Part shown: positions 54,413-64,000 of the stretch, one piece after another
How the letters are laid out: every line of letters starts with the position of its first letter
Numbering within the stretch: position 1 is the stretch's first letter
DNA from: Thiotrichaceae bacterium
GTDB taxonomy: Bacteria > Pseudomonadota > Gammaproteobacteria > Beggiatoales > Beggiatoaceae
Assembly (NCBI GenBank): GCA_028688145.1
Contig: JAQTYU010000001.1
Coordinates: 516,284-580,283 of the forward strand
Length of the DNA stretch: 64,000 nucleotides
Direction: 5' to 3'
Program-made: the position numbers and the translations under genes
The notes under the pieces: model-generated
The model's database searches: none
The model's input: the letters and a program-made list of their open reading frames with translations, nothing else
Told to the model about the DNA's origin: nothing

Positions 54413-55933
54413 TTATAGCACTTTGGTGTGAGAGATGTGTTCAAGCAGATGTTGCACGGTGGTGTGCATCACATCTAACAAGGGGGCGGGATAAATCCCG
54501 AAAGCCAACACTGTGACCGCTAAAATGGTCAGAATCAGCGTTTCACGCGCCCCAATATCCGTTAATTCTTTCACATGATCATTTGCGATCTTGCCAAAGA
54601 TAACCCGTTTCACCATCCACAAGGTGTAAGCTGCGCCTAAAATCAAGGTGGTGGCGGCTAAGAAAGCGATCCAGAAGTTGGCTTTAAAGCTACTTAAAAT
54701 CACTAAGAATTCGCCCACGAAACCTGAAGTGCCGGGTAAGCCTGAGTTTGCCATCCCGAAGAACACTGCAAACATCGCAAAGCGTGGCATGGTATTCGCG
54801 ACACCGCCGTAATCACCGATTTGACGGCTGTGCATACGGTCATATAACACCCCAACGCATAAGAATAATGCGCCAGAAATGAAGCCATGTGACACCATTT
54901 GCACCATGCCGCCTTCCACTGCCATCGCGGCACTGGCGGGATTGCTGTGTGCAGTAATCATGTAGGTGGTGAAAAAACCTAAAGTGACAAAGCCCATGTG
55001 AGAAATTGAAGAATACGCAATCAGTTTCTTCATATCTTGCTGTGCCAATGCCACAAAGCCGATGTAAACCACCGCGATTAAGGATAAGGTTATCATCATG
55101 CCTTCGAGTGCATGGCTGGCATCAGGGGTAATGGGCAAACTAAAGCGCAAGAAACCATACGCCCCCAATTTCAACATGATTGCCGCCAAAATCACTGAAC
55201 CACCCGTGGGGGCTTCAACGTGCGCATCGGGCAACCAAGTGTGCACAGGCCACATCGGCACTTTCACCGCAAAGGCGACTAAGAACGCGAAGAATATCCA
55301 GACTTGCACATTCATGGGTAAGGCTTGTTTGTGATATGCCAAAATATCGAAGCTGTTGGACACAGAATATAAGTACAACAACGCAATCAGCATGAACACG
55401 GAGCCTAAGAAGGTGTATAGGAAGAACTTAATCGTGGCATAAACCCGACGTTGCCCCCCCCAAACCCCGATGATGATAAACATCGGCACCAACATCGCTT
55501 CCCACAACACGTAGAATAAAATCGCATCCAGTGCGGCAAACACCCCAATCATTAAACCTTCCATAATCAAGAAGGCTGCCATGTATTGGGCAACTTTATA
55601 TTGGATGACCTCCCAACCTGCCAAAATAACTAAAATCGTCATAAAGCTGGTTAAGACAATTAAGGGCATGGAGAAACCATCTACCCCTAAAGAGTAGTAA
55701 ATATGGAAATTAGGAATCCATGCTAATTTTTCACTGAACTGCATCGCAGCCGTGCTGCTGTCAAACGCGAAAAACAACGGTAATGACAGTACAAAAGTAA
55801 CGATTGACACCAACAGAGCGACTGCGCGGGCAACGGGTGCGCTGCTATCATTGCGCCCCACTGCCAACACCCAGAAACCGCCAAGGATGGGTAGCCAAAT
55901 CAATAAACTGAGTAAAGGTAAATCTGCAAACAT
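54413..55933 (-). CDS. nuoM: NADH-quinone oxidoreductase subunit M
   Basis: NuoM is an antiporter-like membrane subunit of complex I. The 506-residue protein has about 14 helices, the key glutamate region FYVLWEAMLVPMFIIIGVWG, VKVPMWPVHTWLPDAHVEAP and KLIAYSSISHMGFV. The ATG at 55933 gives MFADLPLLSLLIWLPILGG and a gap of 13 bp from nuoL; AAGGA lies 10 bases upstream of it. A TTG at 55960 would overlap nuoL and was rejected. Confidence 0.95.
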   Translation of the reverse strand: MFADLPLLSLLIWLPILGGFWVLAVGRNDSSAPVARAVALLVSIVTFVLSLPLFFAFDSSTAAMQFSEKLAWIPNFHIYYSLGVDGFSMPLIVLTSFMTILVILAGWEVIQYKVAQYMAAFLIMEGLMIGVFAALDAILFYVLWEAMLVPMFIIIGVWGGQRRVYATIKFFLYTFLGSVFMLIALLYLYSVSNSFDILAYHKQALPMNVQVWIFFAFLVAFAVKVPMWPVHTWLPDAHVEAPTGGSVILAAIMLKLGAYGFLRFSLPITPDASHALEGMMITLSLIAVVYIGFVALAQQDMKKLIAYSSISHMGFVTLGFFTTYMITAHSNPASAAMAVEGGMVQMVSHGFISGALFLCVGVLYDRMHSRQIGDYGGVANTMPRFAMFAVFFGMANSGLPGTSGFVGEFLVILSSFKANFWIAFLAATTLILGAAYTLWMVKRVIFGKIANDHVKELTDIGARETLILTILAVTVLAFGIYPAPLLDVMHTTVQHLLEHISHTKVL

Positions 55934-55946
55934 CCGTTGTATTTCC

Positions 55947-57893
55947 TTATAAAATGACAAATACGCCGAGCAGCAACGCTAAACCAATAATCATGGCAAA
56001 CGCATAGTGATATAACAGCCCAGTTTGAACATGGCGCATGATTAATGCGACCCCATGCACTGCCTGAGCAGAACCGTTGACCATCACGCCGTCAATGACT
56101 TTCACATCACCAAATTTCCATAACAGACCGCCCACACCGCGCGCGCCGCCTGCAAAGAACCACTCATTAAATTGGTCAAAGCCGTATTTGTTCATCAAAA
56201 TACTATGCACTGCGCTGAAGCGTTGTTTAATCGATTCAGGCAAGGCAGGATTGATTAAATACAAGTAATAGGCGACTGCAACCCCAGACAGAGCCAACCA
56301 CACAGGCGGATGTGCAAAGCTGTCAGTAATCATGCCCACGATGCCATGCCAATGTTCTGCATGGAAAGCATTGTGCGCATGTTCAATGAAAATCACATTT
56401 TTGAAGAAATCGCCAAATAACATGGGTTCAATGGCAAATGCACCGATTAATAATGAAGGAATTGCCAACATGATTAAGGGGAAAGTCACCACCGCAGGGG
56501 GTTCATGTAAATGATGCTTGGTGTGTTCGTCCATACGTTCTTTGCCGTGGAAGACCAAGAAGAACATACGGAACGAATATAAAGCAGTAATGAATACGCC
56601 GCTTAACACTGCATAATACGCAAAACCTGAACCTGCACGACCCAGTTCATGAGCATGGTGCACCGCTTCAATAATCGCATCTTTGGAGAAGAAGCCTGCA
56701 AAACCGGGGAAACCGATTAATGCCAATGAACCAATCAAGCCCGTCCAGTAGGTAATTGGCAGATACTTGCGCAATCCACCCATTTTCCGAATGTCTTGTT
56801 CATGGTGCATGGCGATAATCACCGAACCTGCGCCCAAGAATAATAAGGCTTTGAAAAACGCGTGGGTCATTAAGTGGAAAATCCCTGCGGTATAAGCAGA
56901 AGCCCCAAGAGCTACCGTCATATATCCTAATTGAGACAGCGTAGAATAAGCCACCACGCGCTTGATGTCGTTTTGCACGATCCCTAAGAAGCCCATGAAT
57001 AAAGCCGTGATTGCGCCAATCACTAACACAAAGCTTAAGGCGGTTTCGCTTAATTCAAATAAAGGCGACATGCGGGCGACCATGAAAATACCAGCGGTCA
57101 CCATGGTTGCAGCGTGAATCAAAGCAGAAATTGGGGTAGGACCTTCCATCGAGTCAGGCAACCACACATGCAAAGGCACTTGTGCAGATTTACCCATCGC
57201 ACCAATGAATAATAAAATACACATCACTGTCATCAACGACCATTCGGTGTTGGGCAGGATTTGTACCGTCATATCTTTGATGTGTTCTACGTGGGAAAAT
57301 ACTTCGCTGTAATTCAAGCTGTTGGTATACATCAACACCATCGCAATCCCTAACAAGAAGCCAAAGTCACCGACACGGTTGACTAAGAAAGCTTTCAAGT
57401 TGGCATAAACGGCAGTGTCTTTGGTAAACCAGAAACCGATCAACAAGTAAGACACCAAACCCACCGCTTCCCAACCGAAGAACAGTTGTAAGAAATTATT
57501 CGACATCACCAGCATTAACATCGCGAAGGTGAATAAAGAAATATAACTGAAGAAGCGTTGATAACCGGGGTCATCGTGCATATAACCGATGGTGTAGATG
57601 TGCACCATCCAAGAAACAAACGTCACCACCACCATCATCATGACAGTGAGCGAGTCGACCATAAAGCCGATTTCAAAACGGATACCACTGGAAACTAGCC
57701 AAGTGTAAATCGTTTGATTAAAGGTATGTCCGCCGAACACCACTTCTTTGAACGCAAACAGCGAGAGTAAGAATGCAATCCCTACCCCAGCAATGGTCAC
57801 AGTGTGTGCTACGCGCCGACTTACGCCAAACAGCCCCGCAATAATCGCGCCGATTAAAGGGGCTAAAACAATTGCCAAATACACGTTTTGCAT
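55947..57893 (-). CDS. nuoL: NADH-quinone oxidoreductase subunit L
   Basis: NuoL is the distal proton-pumping subunit of complex I with the long lateral helix. The 648-residue protein has about 16 helices, the segments FFGWEAVGLVSYLLIGFW and GKSAQVPLHVWLPDSMEGPT, and AYSTLSQLGYMTVALG. A His-rich loop follows (about 455-535, FIEHAHNAFHAEHWHG), then the C-terminal amphipathic helix. nuoK ends 1 bp before its start. Confidence 0.96.
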   Translation of the reverse strand: MQNVYLAIVLAPLIGAIIAGLFGVSRRVAHTVTIAGVGIAFLLSLFAFKEVVFGGHTFNQTIYTWLVSSGIRFEIGFMVDSLTVMMMVVVTFVSWMVHIYTIGYMHDDPGYQRFFSYISLFTFAMLMLVMSNNFLQLFFGWEAVGLVSYLLIGFWFTKDTAVYANLKAFLVNRVGDFGFLLGIAMVLMYTNSLNYSEVFSHVEHIKDMTVQILPNTEWSLMTVMCILLFIGAMGKSAQVPLHVWLPDSMEGPTPISALIHAATMVTAGIFMVARMSPLFELSETALSFVLVIGAITALFMGFLGIVQNDIKRVVAYSTLSQLGYMTVALGASAYTAGIFHLMTHAFFKALLFLGAGSVIIAMHHEQDIRKMGGLRKYLPITYWTGLIGSLALIGFPGFAGFFSKDAIIEAVHHAHELGRAGSGFAYYAVLSGVFITALYSFRMFFLVFHGKERMDEHTKHHLHEPPAVVTFPLIMLAIPSLLIGAFAIEPMLFGDFFKNVIFIEHAHNAFHAEHWHGIVGMITDSFAHPPVWLALSGVAVAYYLYLINPALPESIKQRFSAVHSILMNKYGFDQFNEWFFAGGARGVGGLLWKFGDVKVIDGVMVNGSAQAVHGVALIMRHVQTGLLYHYAFAMIIGLALLLGVFVIL

Positions 57894-57894
57894 G

Positions 57895-58200
57895 TTAACC
57901 CTTCATGCTGTCAAGATCGTCAACGTTAATGGTATTTTTGTTACGGAATAACACCACCAAAATCGCCAAACCAATGGCAGACTCGGCAGCTGCAACCGTG
58001 AGAATGAAAAACACAAATACCTGTCCTGCGATGTCCCCATTGAAATGAGAAAATGCAATAAAGTTCATATTGACTGCCAACAGCATCAATTCGATACACA
58101 TTAACAGAATAATCACATTCTTACGGTTGAGGAAAATGCCTGCTATGCTGAGGCAAAATAAGACCGCTCCTAAAATCAGGAAATCAGATAACACAAGCAT
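57895..58200 (-). CDS. nuoK: NADH-quinone oxidoreductase subunit K
   Basis: NuoK is a three-helix subunit of the complex I membrane arm. The 101-residue protein shows the conserved glutamate helix [20 protein letters not shown] and the C-terminal helix [19 protein letters not shown] with a second buried glutamate. Both glutamates are needed for proton transfer in the family. Length is normal. nuoJ ends 5 bp upstream. Confidence 0.96.
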   Translation of the reverse strand: MLVLSDFLILGAVLFCLSIAGIFLNRKNVIILLMCIELMLLAVNMNFIAFSHFNGDIAGQVFVFFILTVAAAESAIGLAILVVLFRNKNTINVDDLDSMKG

Positions 58201-58205
58201 AATAA

Positions 58206-58814
58206 TTATTCCCTTGGTTCAGCTGGCATTTTAACAAGACGGACACGTTCTGCACGTTTCACATTGACTTGCTGTTCAGGTTTTTGATATTTATTTTGTC
58301 GTTTAGGACGCATCGTCAACGTAATCGCAGCAATCATTGCAACTAATAAAATAACTGCTGCAATTTCAAACGGATAAACATACACGGTATACAGCACTTT
58401 ACCAATGGCTTCGGTGTTTGACCCGGTTTCAACCGCAGTTTTCACCACGTTTTTATCCAATTGCCAACGTCCGACCACCATCAACATTTCTGCTAAAATC
58501 ACCAGCCCCACCAAAATACCGACGGGCAAATAATGGGCAAAACCTTCACGCAGCACTGCCAGATTAATATCCAGCATCATCACTACGAATAGGAACAGTA
58601 CCATCACGGCACCGACATAGACCAATACCAAGGTAATCGCTAAAAACTCTGCATGGAGTAACATCCAGATGGCAGAGGAAGAAAAGAATGCGAGTACCAA
58701 AAACAATGCCGCATGTACAGGATTTCGTACACTGATGACGCGGGCTGCAGCAAATACTAAGATTGCTGCAAAAACGTAAAAGATTAGCTTTTCGATAATC
58801 ATGCTGCTATCCAC
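58206..58814 (-). CDS. nuoJ: NADH-quinone oxidoreductase subunit J
   Basis: NuoJ is a five-helix membrane subunit of complex I. The 202-residue protein has [20 protein letters not shown] and the family segment [21 protein letters not shown] containing the pi-bulge helix. The tail is basic ([20 protein letters not shown]). The GTG at 58814 has TAGGA six bases upstream, whereas the ATG at 58802 has none in range, so GTG is the likely start. It follows the YwqK-like gene by 41 bp. Confidence 0.93.
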   Translation of the reverse strand: MDSSMIIEKLIFYVFAAILVFAAARVISVRNPVHAALFLVLAFFSSSAIWMLLHAEFLAITLVLVYVGAVMVLFLFVVMMLDINLAVLREGFAHYLPVGILVGLVILAEMLMVVGRWQLDKNVVKTAVETGSNTEAIGKVLYTVYVYPFEIAAVILLVAMIAAITLTMRPKRQNKYQKPEQQVNVKRAERVRLVKMPAEPRE

Positions 58815-58855
58815 AAATTTTCCTAAAAGCGTTTAGGGGTAATCTTGATTTCAGA

Positions 58856-59515
58856 TTACTTTCTAACCCGTTTAACTAAGTTATCATCTTTATAAATGCG
58901 TTCTGCCATCAGATCGCCCTTCTTATCATATTCGAGACTGGTCCCATTGAGCCGTCCATCCACAAAGTGATGCACTAACCATTTCTCGCCTGATTGGTAA
59001 TACAAGGTTGCCGAGATGGGTACACCATCTTTAAACTCCCAGTCCCCTTGTAAATTCCCATTGCTATGATAACCCTTAGCATTACCTTCCTTTTTGCCAT
59101 CTGCATAATTACGTTCAGCTTTCAGCTTGCCAGTTTGGTAATACTCTTTCTCAAGACCATCGAGCTTAGTATTCAAGAAATGGCGTTCACGTAACAATTC
59201 ACCGGTTGGATAATATTCAAGCTTGGTTTCGACTTTTCTGCCCCCCGCAAGGTGCATTTCATATTCAAGCTTGCCGTTACGCAGGAATTGCTTTTGTGAT
59301 TCGACTTTACCTTCTTTGTAGATAAGCTCCGCCTTCACTTCATTAGTTTCGTAAAACTCCTTAGTCGTACCATGCAACTTACCGTTAAGGTAAGTGTATT
59401 CAAACTGTACTGCACCATTTTCGTAATACTTTTTATCAGGTAATTGTGCCGCTTGTGCAGAACACACCAAGCTAAAAAGTATCGTTCCGAGTAACACATT
59501 CTTAATACGCTGCAT
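58856..59515 (-). CDS. YwqK-family (MORN-like repeat) secreted protein, inserted in the nuo operon
   Basis: The 219-residue protein has a signal peptide (about 1-22, ending SAQA), then about seven repeats of 22-24 residues, each with a pattern like EYYPTGELLRERHFLNTKL or YYQTGKLKAERNYADGKKEG. This is the MORN-related repeat of YwqK-type proteins, some of which are annotated as antitoxins. Here the signal peptide implies the periplasm. No toxin gene is next to it. It lies between nuoI (19 bp away) and nuoJ (41 bp away), where gammaproteobacteria normally have no gene. A structural or assembly role is a guess. Confidence 0.82.
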   Translation of the reverse strand: MQRIKNVLLGTILFSLVCSAQAAQLPDKKYYENGAVQFEYTYLNGKLHGTTKEFYETNEVKAELIYKEGKVESQKQFLRNGKLEYEMHLAGGRKVETKLEYYPTGELLRERHFLNTKLDGLEKEYYQTGKLKAERNYADGKKEGNAKGYHSNGNLQGDWEFKDGVPISATLYYQSGEKWLVHHFVDGRLNGTSLEYDKKGDLMAERIYKDDNLVKRVRK

Positions 59516-59534
59516 GGTCTCTCCTACCTACGAT

Positions 59535-60026
59535 TTAACGATAACGGGCATCTAAGGCTCTATCTGTTGCCAATTGTTGTTCCAGCTCGTCCCCAAATGC
59601 TAATAACTTTGCTTTCGTCATTAACAATCCTTCACGGTCTTCCGCATGATATTCAAACACACGGGTTTCCACGATAGAATCCACAGGGCAAGACTCTTCA
59701 CAATAACCACAGAAGATGCACTTACTCAAATCAATGTCATAGCGCGTGGTGCGACGGGTTTTGTCGTTTTCACGAGGAGCGGCTTCAATGGTAATCGCTA
59801 AAGCAGGACAAACGGCTTCGCATAATTTACAAGCGATGCAACGCTCTTCTCCGTTGGCATAACGGCGCAAGGCGTGTCTTCCGCGAAAGCGGTGTGACAT
59901 CGGGGTCTTTTCATCGGGGTATTGCACAGTGATTTTACGGTCGAATAAATAACGCCCCGTAATATTCATGCCTTTCAGCAATTCCCACAAAAATAAACGT
60001 TCAACGTAATTTACAATGGCTTTCAT
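59535..60026 (-). CDS. nuoI: NADH-quinone oxidoreductase subunit I
   Basis: NuoI carries two 4Fe-4S clusters linking the peripheral arm to the quinone site. The 163-residue protein has the two ferredoxin motifs [16 protein letters not shown] and [18 protein letters not shown], each CxxCxxCxxxCP, and the N-terminal [18 protein letters not shown]. Length and motifs match the proteobacterial type. nuoH ends 10 bp upstream. Confidence 0.97.
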   Translation of the reverse strand: MKAIVNYVERLFLWELLKGMNITGRYLFDRKITVQYPDEKTPMSHRFRGRHALRRYANGEERCIACKLCEAVCPALAITIEAAPRENDKTRRTTRYDIDLSKCIFCGYCEESCPVDSIVETRVFEYHAEDREGLLMTKAKLLAFGDELEQQLATDRALDARYR

Positions 60027-60036
60027 GGCTTAACCT

Positions 60037-61062
60037 CTACACAAACCACGGGGGTAATTTTGCCAAGACGGCAACACCGACAACCACAATCCACACCAAA
60101 GTAATTGGAATGAATACTTTCCAACCTAAGCGCATGATTTGGTCATAGCGATAACGTGGGAAGGTGGCGCGTAACCAGAGGAATAAGAACAGGAATACGC
60201 TAAATTTAGCCACAAACCAGAACAAGCCAGGTACCCAAGCAGTCATTTCATCTAATGCGCCCATACCTTGGAAAGGCGATAACCAACCGCCTAAGAACAT
60301 AATCGCAGCCAGCGCAGACACTAAAATCATGTTGGCATATTCGGCAAGGAAGAATACCGCAAACAGCATCCCAGAATATTCAACGTGGAAACCTGCCACA
60401 ATTTCAGATTCACCTTCCGCAACGTCGAAGGGCGCGCGGTTGGTTTCTGCTAGGGCAGAAATAAAATACACGATGAATAAGGGGAACAAAGGAATCCAGT
60501 ACCAATGCCAAAAACCGCCACTTTGTGCTTTGATGATGTCGTTCAGGTTTAAGCTGCCTGCTGCCATCAACACGCCCACCAAGGTGAAGCCCATCGCAAT
60601 TTCATAAGACACAATCTGTGCCGCAGAGCGCATTGCCCCTAAGAAAGCATATTTAGAGTTAGAAGCCCAGCCTGCAATGATAATTCCGTAAACCCCTAAA
60701 GAGGTCATCGCGAGAATATACAAAAGCCCAGCATTCACATCGGCAAGAATCAGCGTTTCGCCAAAAGGCACAACTGCCCAAGCGGCAAGCGCAGGCGCAA
60801 TTGCCAACATCGGCGCGATGATAAACAAGAAGCGGTTCGCATTGGTGGGGATGATGATTTCTTTGAACATCAACTTCACCGCATCGGCGATAGGCTGTAA
60901 CCAACCGCGAGGCCCGACGCGATTCGGACCAATCCGCACTTGCATATACCCAATGACTTTACGTTCTGCAAAGGTCAAATAGGCAACCCCAAGCATTAAG
61001 GGGGCAACAATCAGTACAATCTTAATTAAAATTGTGACTAAAGTAATTAATGTTTCAAGCAT
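60037..61062 (-). CDS. nuoH: NADH-quinone oxidoreductase subunit H
   Basis: NuoH forms the quinone-binding site of complex I in the membrane. The 341-residue protein has about eight helices, the segments [19 protein letters not shown] near the N-terminus and [20 protein letters not shown] near the middle, both lining the quinone channel, and [19 protein letters not shown] near the end. nuoG precedes it by 80 bp. Confidence 0.97.
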   Translation of the reverse strand: MLETLITLVTILIKIVLIVAPLMLGVAYLTFAERKVIGYMQVRIGPNRVGPRGWLQPIADAVKLMFKEIIIPTNANRFLFIIAPMLAIAPALAAWAVVPFGETLILADVNAGLLYILAMTSLGVYGIIIAGWASNSKYAFLGAMRSAAQIVSYEIAMGFTLVGVLMAAGSLNLNDIIKAQSGGFWHWYWIPLFPLFIVYFISALAETNRAPFDVAEGESEIVAGFHVEYSGMLFAVFFLAEYANMILVSALAAIMFLGGWLSPFQGMGALDEMTAWVPGLFWFVAKFSVFLFLFLWLRATFPRYRYDQIMRLGWKVFIPITLVWIVVVGVAVLAKLPPWFV

Positions 61063-61142
61063 TATTAGCGTTCCAGCGTCTCAATTACCGTCCCGAAAGA
61101 CGGGTGAAATCCCAAATTTGGAAATCCAAATCGTGGTGTGAT

Positions 61143-63518
61143 TTAAGAAGCACTTAACTCCACCTGCCCATACCATGCCCCCAGTTGGCTGGTGGCGACT
61201 TGTCCCGCATACAGCAATACGCATTCTTCGGGGACACGTTCATCCAAGACCACTGCTAAACTGACTTTGCTGTCTTGTTGTTGTACCGTGGCTTGTGCAT
61301 TCGCGCTTAACGCAAGACGGGCTGCTAACTTGGGATGTACATGCACACCCTCAGTAATCAAAGCATCTGGCGTGCGTTGTAAAGAGTCCGCACGGCGCAC
61401 TAAGGCATCCACTGCGTACATGGCTAATTCAGTGATGCGTTGCAGACTGCCATTGACTTTGCTGGCTTCTAAACTGCTTGGAATGCTCCAAGCCGTTTGC
61501 GTGTTCACCACCTTATCGCCGACTTGTTTCCAGACTTCATCACGCACTTCTTCAGAAGAAATGAACTCGAAGCCTTGAACGTCTAACACATTGCCGAAAG
61601 CGCGTAAGATTTTCCAAGCAGGACGGGCTTCGCCTTTGGGTGCAACTGCGCCGTTAAAGCTTTGCCATTTGCCTTCACAATTCACATACGTGCCTGAAGT
61701 TTCTGCATATAAACCGATGGGTAATAACACATCCGCATAGTCTTGCATCGCTTTAGTTTCGTAAGCAGTGAGGCTAACCACAAATTCTGCTTTTTTCAAA
61801 TTATTCAGCGCAACTTGACCGTGGCAACTGTCTAATTCAGGTTCAACGCCTAATAATACATAAGCACTTAAACCTTGTGACAGCATCGCTTGAGCATCTA
61901 AGCCTGCGGGACTGACGGCAGCACCGCCTGCACCACGATGTGGCACTGCGCCTGCTAACCAAGCACCTGCACTGTTGGCTTCTGCTAAGTAACCGACTTT
62001 CGCACCGCTCAAGCTGGCAATCACGCGAGTCATACCACGAATTGCGGCTAATTGCGGATGAGCCACCACTAAATTGCCTAACAATACGGAGACTTTGCTG
62101 CCTGCACGTAAAGTTTTGGCTAATTGTTGTTGGGCTTCGCTGGGGGTGACGCTGGCGAGTAAAGCTTCAACGCCTTCAGGCAATTCAACAGGTTTTTCTG
62201 CTAATAAAGCTTTAGCAATGCCTGCCAATTGTGCGAGGAAATCGTTGGGAGCGACAATCAGTTTTTGCGTGGCTTTGAAGTTAAATTCATAATCCACAGG
62301 ATTCACAAATAAAACTTTTGCACCGCGTAAGGCGGCTTTGCGTAAACGATGGTTAATCAAAGGTTCTTCTTTGCGTAAGTGTGAACCAATGACTAAAGCC
62401 ACGTCGCTGCTTTCTAATTCAGCCAAAGTTTGACCTAAGGCGGGGAATAAGGGAGCTTGTGCCTGATCATTGAAATCAGTTTGGCGTAAACGGTGGTCAA
62501 TGTTTTGACTGCCCACACCACGCACTAATTTTTGTAATAAATATAATTCTTCTAAAGTCGCGCTGGGAGAACTTAATGCCCCAACCGCACTGGCTTTATG
62601 GGTTTTAATAACTTTCTTTAAGCCTTCAGCGGCAAAAATTAAAGCCGTTTCCCAATCCGTTTGCTGCCATTGACCATCTTTTTTAATCATCGGCGCAGTG
62701 AGGCGGTCAGCGGCGTTTAAACCTTCGTAGCTGAAACGGTCACGGTCGGAAATCCACACTTCGTTAATGGCTTCGTGTTCTTTTGGCACAACCCGTAACA
62801 CTTCATTGCGGCGCACATGGAAATGAATATGTGAACCTAAGGTATCGTGGGGCGCAATCCCGTCACGTTGTTGCATTTCCCAAGCACGCGCAGAAAAACG
62901 GAACGGCTTAGAAGTCAATGCACCCACGGGGCATAAATCCACCACGTTGCCAGACAATTCGGAAGCAACACTTTTCTCAATATACGTGCCGATGCGGGTA
63001 TGTTCGCCGCGTCCCGTTGCACCGAGTTCTTGAATCCCTGCAATTTCTTCACTGAAACGCACGCAGCGGGTACAGTGAATGCAGCGGGTCATATCGGTAG
63101 CAATCAAAGCCCCTAAGCTCTTATCAGAAACCACACGTTTAGTTTCTTGATAACGTGAAGCATCTTTCCCATAACCCACTGCGATGTCTTGCAATTCGCA
63201 CTCGCCGCCTTGGTCACAAATTGGGCAATCCAGCGGATGGTTAATTAATAAAAATTCCATCACTGCTTTTTGAGCCGTCAATGCTTTAGGAGAACGGGTT
63301 TGAACCTTCATGCCATCCATAATCGGCGTGGCACAAGCGGGCATGGGTTTGGGTGCTTTTTCAACTTCTACTAGGCACATGCGACAGTTTGCCGCGACAG
63401 AAAGCTTTTTGTGATAGCAGAAACGGGGAATATCTATACCGTTAGCATCTGTTACTTCAATGAGCATTTGCCCTACATTTGCTTCGTAAGTTTTACCGTC
63501 TATTTCAATGGTTGCCAT
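61143..63518 (-). CDS. nuoG: NADH-quinone oxidoreductase subunit G
   Basis: NuoG is the large Fe-S subunit of the complex I peripheral arm. The 791-residue protein has an N-terminal 2Fe-2S domain (CYHKKLSVAANCRMCLVEVE), the His-ligated 4Fe-4S region (HPLDCPICDQGGECELQD), and the pair of motifs CIHCTRCVRFSEEIAG. A long molybdopterin-oxidoreductase-like domain (about 220-700) follows. GGTGAG lies 6 bases upstream of the ATG. nuoF, which usually comes just before nuoG, is not present within the 480 bp to the window end. Confidence 0.96.
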   Translation of the reverse strand: MATIEIDGKTYEANVGQMLIEVTDANGIDIPRFCYHKKLSVAANCRMCLVEVEKAPKPMPACATPIMDGMKVQTRSPKALTAQKAVMEFLLINHPLDCPICDQGGECELQDIAVGYGKDASRYQETKRVVSDKSLGALIATDMTRCIHCTRCVRFSEEIAGIQELGATGRGEHTRIGTYIEKSVASELSGNVVDLCPVGALTSKPFRFSARAWEMQQRDGIAPHDTLGSHIHFHVRRNEVLRVVPKEHEAINEVWISDRDRFSYEGLNAADRLTAPMIKKDGQWQQTDWETALIFAAEGLKKVIKTHKASAVGALSSPSATLEELYLLQKLVRGVGSQNIDHRLRQTDFNDQAQAPLFPALGQTLAELESSDVALVIGSHLRKEEPLINHRLRKAALRGAKVLFVNPVDYEFNFKATQKLIVAPNDFLAQLAGIAKALLAEKPVELPEGVEALLASVTPSEAQQQLAKTLRAGSKVSVLLGNLVVAHPQLAAIRGMTRVIASLSGAKVGYLAEANSAGAWLAGAVPHRGAGGAAVSPAGLDAQAMLSQGLSAYVLLGVEPELDSCHGQVALNNLKKAEFVVSLTAYETKAMQDYADVLLPIGLYAETSGTYVNCEGKWQSFNGAVAPKGEARPAWKILRAFGNVLDVQGFEFISSEEVRDEVWKQVGDKVVNTQTAWSIPSSLEASKVNGSLQRITELAMYAVDALVRRADSLQRTPDALITEGVHVHPKLAARLALSANAQATVQQQDSKVSLAVVLDERVPEECVLLYAGQVATSQLGAWYGQVELSAS

Positions 63519-64000
63519 TATTTACTCACCAATATCTTTGGGAAAGCAGGTCGTCGTTTGAAACTTCCAAGTTATCGTTACGTCGGGGATTACCAACGGT
63601 TGCCACTTCTTCAAACGCGATTTTTTCAGCGCATACGGCATAATCTTGCCGATACATAAAAACGATTACCTGCAACACGTTAGAAGCGTTAGCTGCCATA
63701 CAAGACGCACTGCCACGACTGACGTTAAAGTCGCCATTATACCGAAGTTCTCTAAGTGCGTGATCACTTTGCACAGGTTAGTTCCGCATTTTAACATTTT
63801 CAGGTGTTTTCGTGGCAGAAAATGCGCTAAAAATTTTAATAGAACGCACGATTTCTCAGGCAAATTCTCTTAAAGTTCGCTAGGAAAACAGGGCGCATCA
63901 ACTGAAAATATACGCATTACACACTTCATGCTATCATCGTAAAGTATTATAAAATTTATGCTGATAAAAATCTCTGCCTATTTCTGTTGTTTTGCTAATT
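63519..64000. other. Region upstream of nuoG with no firm gene
   Basis: These 482 bp hold no gene I can support. A minus-strand open frame ends 8 bp before nuoG (63526-63774, in-frame ATG at 63699) and could encode a peptide of 57 or more residues with LQVIVFMYRQDYAVCAEKIA, but it has no ribosome site and no recognisable family. The AT-rich part beyond 63.78 kb probably carries the promoter of the nuoG-N block. Confidence 0.4.

Noticed and set aside
63526..63774. Open frame of 82 codons ending just before nuoG on the same strand
   Set aside because: No ribosome site, no recognisable domain, and the first start is a GTG in AT-poor context. Left as part of the upstream region, with low confidence either way.

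Overview
The window looks like chromosomal DNA of a gammaproteobacterium of moderate G+C content. The gene orders lptD-surA-pdxA, hflK-hflC-yjeT-hisZ, ftsE-ftsX and the 13/14-subunit type complex I set are gammaproteobacterial. The density of short palindromic repeats, miniature elements, a decayed NB-ARC/STAND gene and tetratricopeptide proteins recalls filamentous sulfur bacteria (Thiotrichales, Beggiatoaceae-like). That placement is inference from gene content only. A phasin gene suggests polyhydroxyalkanoate storage.

Layout. 0-7 kb: the end of an HMG-CoA lyase gene, erpA, an orphan type I restriction specificity gene (hsdS), a fused hydroxyacyl-CoA dehydrogenase/enoyl-CoA hydratase, an isochorismatase-like hydrolase and ilvD. 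7-8.2 kb: a repeat-rich island with a small orphan gene and a 117-bp miniature element. 8.2-13 kb: the potassium pump operon kdpFABC, preceded by a second 30-residue membrane peptide and a plausible KdpE-type site. 13-19 kb: leuC, a LysM lipoprotein, hisZ, yjeT, hflC and hflK, all leftward. 19-26.6 kb: rnhB-pdxB, a Smr protein, a phasin, an ABC-2 permease divergent from a sensor kinase, and an NhaD-like antiporter. 26.6-32.2 kb: nested miniature elements, a broken STAND ATPase, ftsX-ftsE, and a TPR/PDZ protein bracketed by ftsE and a second copy of the first 90 bases of ftsE. 32.2-38.6 kb: a DUF2259 protein coupled to a CPA1 antiporter, dapC and dapD, a vapBC cassette between direct repeats, and a DUF2939 protein. 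38.6-45.3 kb: pdxA-surA-lptD, a cold shock gene, a CAP-domain lipoprotein and trmB. 45.3-48 kb: an internally deleted ISAs1-type element with a 10-bp target duplication, an AT-rich gene with an HEYAH motif, and an elongator tRNA-Met. 48-63.5 kb: one leftward block, nuoG-H-I-(YwqK-like protein)-J-K-L-M-N, then a membrane-anchored P-loop ATPase, bioA and rsmE.

How the parts work together. NuoG to NuoN form most of the proton-pumping complex I; nuoA-F are not in the window. LptD and SurA serve outer-membrane assembly, FtsEX cell division, HflKC control of FtsH, and Kdp, NhaD-like and CPA1 proteins cation balance. LeuC, IlvD, DapC, DapD, HisZ, PdxA, PdxB and BioA belong to amino-acid and cofactor synthesis. 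Most intergenic gaps above 150 bp are filled with a few repeat families, here called A (GGTGGAATACGCTACGC type), B (CTCGTTCCCACGC type), C (AGGACTGGCAGTGCT hairpins), D (CCCCCTTTGAAAAAGGGGG type), E (117-bp element) and F (TTAACCTGAGTTCGGGATAAG type). Their nesting gives a local insertion history.

The best candidates for undescribed biology are the 950-residue membrane ATPase fixed between nuoN and bioA, the TPR/PDZ protein with its duplicated ftsE flank, the HEYAH protein, and the E/F miniature elements.
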